A DNA stretch of 7,350 nt. It comes from Maricaulis sp042095695 (GTDB lineage: Bacteria > Pseudomonadota > Alphaproteobacteria > Caulobacterales > Maricaulaceae). Positions 1 through 5,327 of this stretch are shown piece by piece. The notes beneath the pieces are model-generated. The model was given only the letters and a program-made list of their open reading frames with translations, had not been told where the DNA came from and ran no database searches. Position 1 is the stretch's first letter. Each line of letters starts with the position of its first letter. Location: positions 1 to 7,350 of the forward strand of contig JBELMP010000132.1 of the NCBI GenBank assembly GCA_042095695.1, in the 5' to 3' direction. The translations under genes and the position numbers were made by a program.

Positions 1-1078
1 CGATCTGGTGCAGCCCAGTCGCCAGGATGAAGTCGCCATCGGCGACAGCACCACGCACAAAGGCGCGATCGGCCTGCACGCGAACGGTCTCTACGAGGCG
101 CGGCTCAAGCGTGAAGGCGCCATTATCGGGCTGCAAAACAAACACGGACCAAAGACCACGACGAGCCTCGGACAGCGCTGCGCTCGGGATCCAGAACCCG
201 GTTTCATCGATCGGTGTCTGGACAATCAGCCGGGCAACCTCGCCGGCGAGCGCCTCACTGCCCTCTTCCAGGTCAAAGACCGCAGTCACCGTTCGGGTCT
301 GGCGATCAACAACCCCGGTTGCGGCGCGAAAACGCGCCTGAAAGCGACGTTCGCCGCTGGTGAAATCATAAAGCTCGCCCGGGTTGAATTGGTCGGCAAT
401 CGCCGGCACCAGCCCGACCCGGATTTCCAGCGCCCCGAATTCGACCAGCTCGACCACCGGCTGACCCGGTGCGGCGACGCTGCCCTCATCGAGCAGCCGA
501 CTGGTGACAACGCCATCGAAGGGCGCAGTGATCTCTGCCAGGTCGAGCTGGACGCGCAGGGCATCCGCCGATGCGCGGGCCGCGTTCTGCCGGGCCTCGG
601 CCGCAGCCGTCGAAGTCGCGGCCTCGTCCAGTCGCTGTTGGGAGATATGACCGCGTTCAAACAGGCTTGCCTGGCGCGCTTGCGTGTCCCGGGCCAGAGC
701 GGTCTGCGCCCCAGCCTCCGCGGATTGGGCATCGGCTGCAGCCAGCTGAGCCACAAGGGCCCGCGTGTCCAGACGGGCGATTGGGCCGCCTGACTCAACC
801 CGGTCGCCGACATCGACAGCGACGCTGTCAATCAGCCCGCCCTGGGGAAAACCGAGCGCGCTTTCTCGCCGGGCAGAAATCAATCCGGGATAGGACTCAT
901 CTATTAGAGCTGAATTTTCGTATTCAACTGTGTATGCTGACACCGGCAAGGGTGGCGTGTTCTGATCCTGAGCGGTTTCAGCCCGTAGGGCTGATAATCC
1001 GAACACACCAATTCCAATTGCGACGGCCAGGATGCCAACAATTGCGCTGGCTCCGATTCCGCTTCGCTTACTCGCCAT
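1..1078 (-). CDS. RND-type efflux pump periplasmic membrane fusion protein (HlyD/AcrA family), 3' end missing
   Basis: The frame is open from ATG at 1078 to the left edge: 359 codons with no stop, so the C-terminus is cut off. GAGGA lies 8 nt before the ATG. Residues 9-31 are one hydrophobic segment (membrane anchor or signal sequence). The first half of the lipoyl domain is around 78-104 (GDRVESGGPIARLD at 91-104). A long Ala/Gln/Arg-rich helical hairpin follows at about 107-180. The second lipoyl half is at 181-212 (AEITAPFDGVV at 181-191, then GSVAAPGQPVVELV). A beta-barrel region spans about 213-290 with DRQTRTVTAVFDL at 258-270, and the membrane-proximal domain starts near 296. AcrA-like proteins are usually 370-400 residues, so only a short tail should be missing. 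Such proteins bridge an inner-membrane RND transporter to an outer-membrane channel. The gene follows tetR on the same strand by 88 bp; a transporter gene should follow beyond the edge. The substrate cannot be read from sequence. Confidence 0.93.
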   Translation of the reverse strand, partial: MASKRSGIGASAIVGILAVAIGIGVFGLSALRAETAQDQNTPPLPVSAYTVEYENSALIDESYPGLISARRESALGFPQGGLIDSVAVDVGDRVESGGPIARLDTRALVAQLAAADAQSAEAGAQTALARDTQARQASLFERGHISQQRLDEAATSTAAAEARQNAARASADALRVQLDLAEITAPFDGVVTSRLLDEGSVAAPGQPVVELVEFGALEIRVGLVPAIADQFNPGELYDFTSGERRFQARFRAATGVVDRQTRTVTAVFDLEEGSEALAGEVARLIVQTPIDETGFWIPSAALSEARRGLWSVFVLQPDNGAFTLEPRLVETVRVQADRAFVRGAVADGDFILATGLHQI

Positions 1079-1120
1079 GATACAGTCCTCGCACGATCAA
1101 TGCCGACTATATAGGCTCGA

Positions 1121-1149
1121 AAACGACGTTTGAGAAGTGAACGGCGTTT
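1121..1149. promoter_or_regulatory. Two tandem AACGNCGTT palindromes before the MFP gene (candidate operator)
   Basis: AAACGACGTTT (1121-1131) and AACGGCGTT (1140-1148) are near-identical palindromes with centres 18 bp apart, in the 88-bp gap between the tetR stop and the MFP start. Between them and the MFP start, read on the minus strand, is a TATATAGT stretch (1114-1107) that could be a -10 element, but no good -35 is visible. Inference: these could be repressor sites for an internal promoter. They do not resemble the dyad upstream of tetR, so binding by this TetR is not shown. Confidence 0.3.
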
Positions 1150-1166
1150 ATTTTTTTGAATTGTCG

Positions 1167-1808
1167 CTATGCAGTCAATCCGCGGATGATTGTGCTGGCA
1201 TGGAAATCCAGCACCATGTCGCGGGTCAGATGCTCCGATCCGGGCATGCCGGCAGGAAAATCACTGATCGCAACCATGAGCATGGTCATGCCGTGCAGGC
1301 TCGACCAGACGCTTTTTGACGCGACATGCGGATCCATTTTTCGAAAGGCGCCCTCTGCCATGCCCTTCTCGATCATCCCGACCAGCATTTGCTCGGCCTC
1401 GAAGGCAACCTCATCCTCGAAATGTTCGTGTTCCTTGACCGTCACCGAGGTTGAGAAGGCCATCATGTAATGATTGGGCTCCTCCATACCGACCTCGATA
1501 TAGGCGCGGATGCAACGTTCGGTCAGCTCCGGAATCTTGCCACCCTCGTCCAGCGCCTGGTGGATCCGGTTGAGCAGGCGCTCGAAGAAGAGCTCGCGAA
1601 TCGAGCGGAAAAGCTCGTCCTTGGAGGCGAAGTATTTATAGATGGCCGCAGGGCTGTAATCGATTGCTTCGGCAAGCCGGCGCATGGAGATGCCGTCTTC
1701 TCCATCAGAAGAGAAGATCGCTTCCGCAGCATCTATAATCGCTTCGCGCACCTTGCGGCGACGGCGATCCGCTGGCGTGTCCTCATCCACAGGAACTTCT
1801 ACATTCAT
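1167..1808 (-). CDS. TetR/AcrR-family transcriptional repressor
   Basis: The product is a one-domain-plus-ligand-domain repressor of about 213 residues from the ATG at 1808. Counted from the longest possible start (1835), the helix-turn-helix is at about 48-69: SMRRLAEAIDYSPAAIYKYF, a typical TetR recognition helix ending in the conserved K-Y-F. A basic lead-in (RRRRKVREAIIDAAE) precedes it. The C-terminal all-helical region contains SVWSSLHGMTML (175-186), like the W-x-x-x-H-G motif of one TetR ligand-domain class. In-frame ATGs occur at 1835, 1820 and 1808. None has an ideal ribosome site; 1808 leaves the dyad and the GGGGG run upstream and keeps the whole DNA-binding domain, so I chose it. 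The gene heads an apparent operon with the membrane fusion protein and is divergent from a nitroreductase. Likely role: ligand-relieved repression of the pump and perhaps of its own gene. The ligand is unknown. Confidence 0.93.
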   Translation of the reverse strand: MNVEVPVDEDTPADRRRRKVREAIIDAAEAIFSSDGEDGISMRRLAEAIDYSPAAIYKYFASKDELFRSIRELFFERLLNRIHQALDEGGKIPELTERCIRAYIEVGMEEPNHYMMAFSTSVTVKEHEHFEDEVAFEAEQMLVGMIEKGMAEGAFRKMDPHVASKSVWSSLHGMTMLMVAISDFPAGMPGSEHLTRDMVLDFHASTIIRGLTA

Positions 1809-1830
1809 ACCTGACACCATGCCCCCAAAC

Positions 1831-1852
1831 GCCATATATCGATGGCATATAT
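1831..1852. promoter_or_regulatory. Imperfect AT-rich dyad, candidate TetR operator
   Basis: GCCAT-ATATCG-ATGGC (1831-1846) is an inverted repeat. It overlaps a second one, ATATAT-CGATGGC-ATATAT (1835-1852 region). The site lies just downstream of the predicted tetR -10 (1865-1860), where a bound repressor would block tetR initiation. TetR proteins commonly bind short dyads of this size near their own promoter. Assignment to this TetR is inference from position. Confidence 0.4.
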
Positions 1853-1859
1853 CCTTTTA

Positions 1860-1889
1860 GCTATAGCGGTTCACCCGGCAACAGGTCAA
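1860..1889 (-). promoter_or_regulatory. Predicted sigma70-type promoter of tetR
   Basis: On the minus strand TTGACC (1889-1884) is separated by 18 bp from TATAGC (1865-1860). That is five of six matches to the -35 consensus and four of six to the -10. Initiation would fall near 1853, giving a leader of about 45 nt to ATG 1808. It overlaps the promoter predicted for the divergent nitroreductase. Confidence 0.45.
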
Positions 1890-1898
1890 AGATACAAT
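1870..1898 (+). promoter_or_regulatory. Predicted sigma70-type promoter of the nitroreductase gene
   Basis: TTCACC (1870-1875), a 17-bp spacer and TACAAT (1893-1898) match four of six and five of six consensus positions. The expected start of transcription is around 1905, leaving a leader of about 20 nt to ATG 1925. The two divergent promoters occupy the same 40 bp, so polymerase or a repressor bound for one would affect the other. Confidence 0.5.
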
Positions 1899-1924
1899 CA
1901 GCCGCAGTGATTGGGGGCATCATA

Positions 1925-2551
1925 ATGAATGAAGATCAGCGCACAGATTTCCCTTCGCCCGGCGAGCGCCTGGCCCCGTCCAACAGGTCGGAACAGACAC
2001 TTAACCTGCTCAAGCGCAGGCGCTCCGTCCCCGCCATCGGCCTCGCCGAGCCCGGCCCGACCGAGGACCAGATCCACGACTTGATCGGAATCGGCGCCCG
2101 GGTGCCTGATCATGGAAAGCTCGCACCCTGGCGATTCATCATTTTCGAGGGCACGGCCCGCCAGAGCTTCGGCCAGATTCTGGGCAAGGTCTTCGCCGCC
2201 AAAACCGGTGAAGCCACCGAGCAGCAGATTGAATTCGAGCGACAGCGCCTGACCCGCGCACCTCTGGTTATCGCAGTGATTTCTACCGTGATTGAAAAAC
2301 ATGCCATCCCGGTCTGGGAACAGGAATTATCCGCCGGCGCGGTGTGCCAGAACATGCTGATCGCGGCGAATGCCATGGGCTATGGCGCCCAATGGCTGAC
2401 CGAATGGTATGCCTTTGATCCCGATGTGAAGGACATGCTCGGCCTGCGCTCAGGCGAACGCGTGGCAGGCTATATCTATGTGGGAACAGCGCAGGATGAT
2501 CCCGTCGAGCGCAAGCGGCCGCAGCCGCAAATCGGCCGCTGGAAAGGCTAG
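1925..2551 (+). CDS. YdjA-like nitroreductase family flavoprotein
   Basis: This 208-residue protein belongs to the FMN-dependent nitroreductase superfamily, which reduces nitro groups, quinones or other acceptors with NAD(P)H. It shows the YdjA-type signatures: KRRRSV at 30-35 (FMN phosphate contact region), PDHGKLAPWRF at 61-71, CQNMLIAANAMGYGAQW at 141-157 and the C-terminal strand GYIYVG at 182-187. The length is slightly above that of E. coli YdjA (183 aa), mostly from an N-terminal extension. I chose ATG 1925 because GGGGGC lies about 8 nt upstream; a GTG at 1907 in the same frame has no ribosome site. The gene is divergent from tetR, and its TAG overlaps the queF stop on the other strand. 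Its physiological substrate is not known. Shared control with the efflux operon is inferred from the promoter layout. Confidence 0.92.
   Translation: MNEDQRTDFPSPGERLAPSNRSEQTLNLLKRRRSVPAIGLAEPGPTEDQIHDLIGIGARVPDHGKLAPWRFIIFEGTARQSFGQILGKVFAAKTGEATEQQIEFERQRLTRAPLVIAVISTVIEKHAIPVWEQELSAGAVCQNMLIAANAMGYGAQWLTEWYAFDPDVKDMLGLRSGERVAGYIYVGTAQDDPVERKRPQPQIGRWKG
2514..2540. terminator. GC-rich hairpin at the nitroreductase/queF convergent ends
   Basis: AGCGGCCG (2514-2521) and CGGCCGCT (2533-2540) form a perfect 8-bp stem with an 11-nt loop. It lies in the last codons of the nitroreductase gene and, for queF, 8 bp past its stop. There is no U-tract in either direction, so it is not a textbook intrinsic terminator. 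Its position fits an end-of-transcript structure for queF. Confidence 0.35.
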
Positions 2552-3009
2552 CCGCGCCCCCGATAGGACGCCACACCCTGGTCGGGGATCCAGACGCCCG
2601 CTGGCGGCTCTCCGGTCGCGAAGAAGACATCGATCGGGATACCGCCTCGCGGATACCAATAGCCGCCAATGCGCAGCCAGACCGGGTCCAGCTCCTTGAC
2701 CAGGCGCTGTCCGATCATGGTCGTGCAGGCCTCGTGAAAGGCGCCATGATTGCGGAAAGATCCCAGATAGAGTTTCAGCGACTTGGATTCCACAATCCAG
2801 TCTCGCGGCACGTAGTCGATGACCAGATGCGCGAAATCCGGAGCGCTGGTGACCGGGCAGATCGAGGTGAATTCCGGGCAGGCAAAGCGCACCATATAGG
2901 GCGTCTCGCACGGGTTCGCGACGCGCTCCAGCGGCGCAGTTTCCGGATTGTCGGGCAAGGGCGTATCGCTGCCGAGTTGCTCGAGCTTGGTATAGCGTTG
3001 ATCAGTCAT
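2548..3009 (-). CDS. queF: NADPH-dependent 7-cyano-7-deazaguanine reductase (type I QueF)
   Basis: QueF reduces the nitrile of preQ0 to the amine preQ1 with NADPH, the last free-base step before insertion into tRNA in queuosine synthesis. The 153-residue protein matches the short, single-domain (T-fold) type I enzymes such as that of B. subtilis. The nucleophilic Cys51 is in FTSICPVTSAPDFAHL (47-62) and the general acid Asp58 is seven residues later, as in the family. The QueF motif ESKSLKLY is at 74-81. The substrate-binding His92-Glu93 pair is in GAFHEACT, 42 residues after the Cys for the Glu, as expected. All key residues are present. The start is fixed: an in-frame TAG lies four codons upstream of ATG 3009. 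No clear Shine-Dalgarno sequence is seen; a hairpin abuts the start. The stop overlaps that of the convergent nitroreductase by 4 bp. It probably shares a transcript with the acetyltransferase gene 40 bp upstream. No other que gene is in the window. Confidence 0.97.
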   Translation of the reverse strand: MTDQRYTKLEQLGSDTPLPDNPETAPLERVANPCETPYMVRFACPEFTSICPVTSAPDFAHLVIDYVPRDWIVESKSLKLYLGSFRNHGAFHEACTTMIGQRLVKELDPVWLRIGGYWYPRGGIPIDVFFATGEPPAGVWIPDQGVASYRGRG

Positions 3010-3033
3010 GGCGCGGAACTAGCGCTCCGCGCC
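3010..3033 (-). promoter_or_regulatory. Perfect 8-bp hairpin directly abutting the queF start codon
   Basis: GGCGCGGA (3010-3017) and TCCGCGCC (3026-3033) pair perfectly around an 8-nt loop. In the minus-strand transcript the hairpin ends on the base before AUG, and it contains the only purine-rich GGAG stretch nearby. It could limit queF translation or mark the end of the upstream gene (stop at 3050). No U-tract follows, and it lacks the conserved bases of a preQ1 riboswitch. Confidence 0.4.
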
Positions 3034-3049
3034 CGTCGCTGCAAGGGGG

Positions 3050-3361
3050 TCAGGCCTTTGCCTTCAGCCCTTCGATCACATCGGCCCAGTCCGGATTGCG
3101 ATCCGCTTGCGCCTTCAGGAAGGGACAGAGCGGTACGATTGTGAAGCCCTTTTCCCGGGCCTCCTTGACGATATTCAGCGCCAGCGCCTTGCCGACACCC
3201 ATGCCCTTGAAAGCCTCGGGCACGCCGGTGTGGTCGACAATGATGCGGGTCGAGCTGATGCGTGAAAACGTCATCTCCGCCACCTCATCGGACCCGGGGA
3301 TCTGCGCGACATAGCGGCCCTTATTGCCGTTCTCCTCAAGCGTTATGGTGATATCTGTCAT
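3050..3361 (-). CDS. Minimal GNAT-fold N-acetyltransferase (COG2388/YjdJ-like)
   Basis: This 103-residue protein is a small Gcn5-related acetyltransferase that lacks the first helices of normal GNAT enzymes. The acetyl-CoA pyrophosphate loop is FKGMGVGKAL at 51-60. The segment IIVDHTGVPEAF (40-51) contains His44, and VPLCPFLKAQ (76-85) contains Cys79. As I recall, the Arabidopsis family member At1g77540 has corresponding His and Cys residues proposed to act in catalysis. The conserved C-terminal pattern R-N-P-D-W (88-92) is also typical of the family. The acceptor substrate is generally unknown. The start is well supported: AGGGAGG lies about 6 nt before ATG 3361. queF follows on the same strand after 40 bp, so the two are probably co-transcribed; no functional link is known to me. 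It lies downstream of the lrp gene on the same strand with a 92-bp gap. Confidence 0.88.
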   Translation of the reverse strand: MTDITITLEENGNKGRYVAQIPGSDEVAEMTFSRISSTRIIVDHTGVPEAFKGMGVGKALALNIVKEAREKGFTIVPLCPFLKAQADRNPDWADVIEGLKAKA

Positions 3362-3421
3362 GAATGCCTCCCTGGCTGTCTGTCTTGATTGGCAAGATAA
3401 ACCGCAGATCGCGCATGATTA

Positions 3422-3433
3422 CCGGCCGGCCGG
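3422..3433. terminator. CCGGCCGGCCGG palindrome after the lrp stop (weak terminator candidate)
   Basis: This 12-bp perfect palindrome starts about 20 bp past the stop of the Lrp-type gene. As RNA it would form only a short 4-bp stem with a 4-nt loop, and no U-tract follows on the minus strand. Its placement suggests a role in separating lrp from the acetyltransferase gene, but it could be chance in GC-rich DNA. Confidence 0.2.
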
Positions 3434-3453
3434 GAAAAAGTGACTATCCAGCG

Positions 3454-3921
3454 CTAGGCCTGAACGACGGGGACTTCGGTCCGCGAGAATACACGCCGGA
3501 TGGTGAAGCTGGAATGCAGGCGGGCCACGCCCGGAAGAGCCGACAATATCTCCCGGTGAACGCGCTCATAATCATTGGCATCACGCACCAGAACGCGGAT
3601 GAGATAATCGGCCTCGCCGCTCATGAGATAACACTCCATCACCTCCGGCACGCCTTCAACCGCATCCTCGAACGCCTGCAGCGTGTCGCGCTTTTGATTG
3701 TCCAGCGTAACCTGGACATAGACGGTGATACCGCGACCCAGCGCTTCCTGGCTGAGGATGGCGACATAGCGGTCAATGATTCCGGAGCTCTCCAGGGTCT
3801 TGACCCGGCGATGACAGGCCGAGGGTGACAGGCCCGCCCGTTCGGCAAGCTCTGCATTGGTGAGCCGGCCATTGGTCTGCAGCTCATTGAGAATGGCAAT
3901 GTCGACTTGATCGAGATGCAT
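3454..3921 (-). CDS. Lrp/AsnC-family transcriptional regulator, probable regulator of ald
   Basis: This 155-residue protein has the two-part Lrp/AsnC layout. An N-terminal helix-turn-helix (about 21-42) contains LTNAELAERAGLSPSACHRR, whose second helix L-S-P-S-A-C-H-R-R-V is the classic Lrp recognition helix. A C-terminal RAM (ligand-binding, oligomerisation) domain spans about 62-145 and includes the effector-site loop MSGEADYLIRV at 100-110. Such proteins form octamers or similar assemblies that wrap DNA and respond to amino acids. I chose ATG 3921 over the in-frame GTG at 3972 because LDQVDIAIL then falls at the usual N-terminus and AAGGG lies 8-9 nt upstream. It is divergent from alanine dehydrogenase, the usual genomic partner of AldR/BkdR-type regulators that sense alanine or branched-chain amino acids. 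That it activates ald is inference; it may also autoregulate. Confidence 0.95.
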   Translation of the reverse strand: MHLDQVDIAILNELQTNGRLTNAELAERAGLSPSACHRRVKTLESSGIIDRYVAILSQEALGRGITVYVQVTLDNQKRDTLQAFEDAVEGVPEVMECYLMSGEADYLIRVLVRDANDYERVHREILSALPGVARLHSSFTIRRVFSRTEVPVVQA

Positions 3922-3965
3922 GGAAGACCCTTGAAAATCCTGCAACGAAGATAATTCTGGAAAAT

Positions 3966-4020
3966 GCGACACTTCGTATATATGTGATCGCGGAATATCG
4001 CTTTGACGAATAATAATTCG
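3966..4020. promoter_or_regulatory. AT-rich dyads in the lrp/ald intergenic region (candidate Lrp binding sites)
   Basis: The 198-bp divergent gap is visibly more AT-rich than its surroundings. CGAAT-AATA-ATTCG (4007-4020) is a 14-bp dyad resembling the AT-centred sites bound by Lrp-type proteins. A second, imperfect dyad pairs GCGACAC (3966-3972) with GTGATCGC (3984-3991), with one extra base. The first overlaps both predicted promoters. A direct repeat ATTTCGC (4074-4080 and 4083-4089) lies nearer ald. Binding is not demonstrated. Confidence 0.4.
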
Positions 4021-4032
4021 CCGAACTCACAT
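4003..4032 (+). promoter_or_regulatory. Weak candidate promoter of ald
   Basis: TTGACG (4003-4008) is a five-of-six -35 match. The best-spaced -10 is TCACAT (4027-4032, 18 bp spacer), only three of six. A good -35 with a poor -10 would fit a promoter that needs an activator such as the adjacent Lrp-type protein. The leader to ATG 4120 would be about 80 nt. Confidence 0.3.
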
Positions 4033-4041
4033 AAAAGTCAA
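4013..4041 (-). promoter_or_regulatory. Candidate promoter of the lrp-type gene
   Basis: On the minus strand TTGACT (4041-4036), a 17-bp spacer and AATTAT (4018-4013) match five of six and four of six positions. The -10 lies inside the CGAAT/ATTCG dyad, so a protein on that dyad would repress lrp while contacting the ald promoter. The leader to ATG 3921 would be about 85 nt. Confidence 0.35.
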
Positions 4042-4119
4042 AATTTTTCGCATACCGGTGGCTGAAACTCCGAATTTCGCAGATTTCGCCGCCAGAGAGA
4101 CGAGAAACGGGAGAAAATT

Positions 4120-5238
4120 ATGCGTATCGGGGTTCCCAAGGAAATCAAAGTCCGCGAATACCGGGTCGGGCTCACACCGAATAGTGTCGCTGAAATCGTC
4201 GCCAACGGACATGACGTCGTCGTTGAAACCGGCGCCGGCCTGGGCATTGGGTGCTCCGATGCCGACTATCAGGATGCCGGCGCGAAAATCCTCCCCGACG
4301 CCGCAAGCGTGTTCGAGCAGGCGGAAATGATCGTGAAGGTCAAAGAACCGCAGCCGGTCGAAACGGCGATGCTGAAACCGCATCACATTCTCTACACCTA
4401 TCTTCACCTGGCACCGGATCCGGTTCAGGCCGACGGCCTGCGCAAGTCCGGCTGCACGGCGATCGCCTATGAAACCGTCACGGACAGTGCGGGGCGCCTG
4501 CCCCTGCTGACCCCGATGTCGCAAGTGGCAGGTCGCATGTCGGTTTCAGTCGCCGCTCACTGCCTGCAGAAAGCCCAGGGCGGACGCGGGCTGATGCTGG
4601 GCGGCGTGCCGGGCGTCCTGCCGGCAAAAGTCGTGATCATCGGTGGCGGCGTTGCCGGGACGCATGCGGCGGAGATGGCGATTGGCGCGCGGGCCGATGT
4701 CACTGTCTTCGACCGCTCCAATGCCCGTCTGGCTGAGCTCGACGTCCAGTTCGCCGGCGCGGTGAAGACCGCCTACTCCACCCAGGCCGCCCTCGATAGC
4801 GCTGTTCGTGAGGCTGATGTGGTTATCGGTGCGGTGTTGATCCCCGGAGCAGCGGCACCGAAGCTGGTCTCGCGCGCAATGCTGTCACAGATGAAGGATG
4901 GCGCGGTGCTCGTCGATATTGCCATTGACCAGGGCGGCTGCTTCGAGACCTCGCGGGCAACGACGCATGACGACCCGGCCTATATTATCGATGGTGTCGT
5001 GCACTATTGCGTCGCCAACATGCCGGGTGCCTATGCCCGGACCTCTGCATTCGCGCTGAATAACGCCACCCTTCCCTTCGCCATCGCGATTGCGAATAAG
5101 GGCGTGGAGAAAGCCCTCAATGATGACGCCAATCTGGCGCGGGGCCTGAATGTCGCAAACGGTGAAATCACCTATAAGTCCGTCGCCGAGGATCTTGGCC
5201 TGGCTTATGTGAAGCCGGACTGGCTGACCTCGATTTAA
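4120..5238 (+). CDS. ald: Alanine dehydrogenase
   Basis: The enzyme interconverts L-alanine with pyruvate and ammonium using NAD+/NADH, mostly feeding alanine carbon into central metabolism. The 372-residue length and all key residues match the hexameric bacterial family. The N-terminus MRIGVPKEIKVREYRVGLTP carries the substrate-binding Arg15. Lys75 is in VKEP. The catalytic His96 is in YLHLAP. The nucleotide-binding loop is IIGGGVAG at 173-180, followed by Asp198 for NAD ribose. Catalytic Asp270 is in VDIAIDQGG. The C-terminal ANMPGAYARTSAFALNNAT region (299-317) is also characteristic. GGGAG lies about 8 nt before ATG 4120. The related transhydrogenase alpha subunit shares the fold, but the residues and full-length single-chain form support Ald. 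The gene is divergent from an Lrp-type regulator and is followed by a hairpin, so it is probably a single-gene transcript. Confidence 0.97.
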   Translation: MRIGVPKEIKVREYRVGLTPNSVAEIVANGHDVVVETGAGLGIGCSDADYQDAGAKILPDAASVFEQAEMIVKVKEPQPVETAMLKPHHILYTYLHLAPDPVQADGLRKSGCTAIAYETVTDSAGRLPLLTPMSQVAGRMSVSVAAHCLQKAQGGRGLMLGGVPGVLPAKVVIIGGGVAGTHAAEMAIGARADVTVFDRSNARLAELDVQFAGAVKTAYSTQAALDSAVREADVVIGAVLIPGAAAPKLVSRAMLSQMKDGAVLVDIAIDQGGCFETSRATTHDDPAYIIDGVVHYCVANMPGAYARTSAFALNNATLPFAIAIANKGVEKALNDDANLARGLNVANGEITYKSVAEDLGLAYVKPDWLTSI

Positions 5239-5274
5239 AGGTGCATCACACACCAGAATCATAAAAGCGTTACG

Positions 5275-5296
5275 GGGCCGGTTTAAAGACCGGCCC
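5275..5296 (+). terminator. Hairpin downstream of ald
   Basis: GGGCCGGT (5275-5282), loop TTAAAG, and ACCGGCCC (5289-5296) form a perfect 8-bp GC-rich stem, extendable by a G-U pair, 37 bp past the ald stop. The following bases TTACTGGTTTC are only weakly U-rich. It probably reduces read-through from ald into the HAD gene, whose start lies 31 bp later. Confidence 0.55.
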
Positions 5297-5327
5297 TTAC
5301 TGGTTTCACGAGGCTGGGGAGTTCTTC

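Larger units (their letters stand above)
1819..1920. repeat. 10-bp perfect inverted repeat flanking the tetR/nitroreductase promoter region
   Basis: ATGCCCCCAA (1819-1828) and TTGGGGGCAT (1911-1920) are exact reverse complements separated by 82 bp. As a result both divergent transcripts carry TTGGGGGCAT just before their likely start codons (ATG 1925 on plus, ATG 1808 on minus). The G-run may serve as a Shine-Dalgarno-like element in both. It could also be a paired protein site or pure coincidence. Confidence 0.6.

Noticed and set aside
8..793. A 261-codon open frame on the plus strand
   Set aside because: It lies opposite the membrane fusion protein gene, which has clear family domains and a ribosome site. 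The plus-strand translation is Arg/Gly-rich with no recognisable motif, as expected of an antisense shadow in GC-rich DNA.
1907..1924. GTG start at 1907 for the nitroreductase
   Set aside because: It has no ribosome site and lies about where transcription is predicted to begin. ATG 1925 has a G-rich site at good spacing.
3010..3049. A preQ1 riboswitch before queF
   Set aside because: The location is right, but the element is a plain GC-rich hairpin. It lacks the conserved loop and A-rich tail of preQ1-I, and the 40-bp gap is too small and unlike preQ1-II.
3383..3397. TCTTG-ATTGG-CAAGA dyad upstream of the acetyltransferase gene
   Set aside because: A 5-bp arm dyad with no matching promoter or second copy is too weak to call as an operator.
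3922..3972. GTG start at 3972 for the Lrp-type regulator
   Set aside because: The added 17 residues precede the usual Lrp N-terminus and have no ribosome site, whereas ATG 3921 follows AAGGG.
4027..4524. A 165-codon minus-strand frame overlapping the start of ald and its promoter region
   Set aside because: It is opposite the strongly supported ald coding sequence, has no family features, and would cover the regulatory region.
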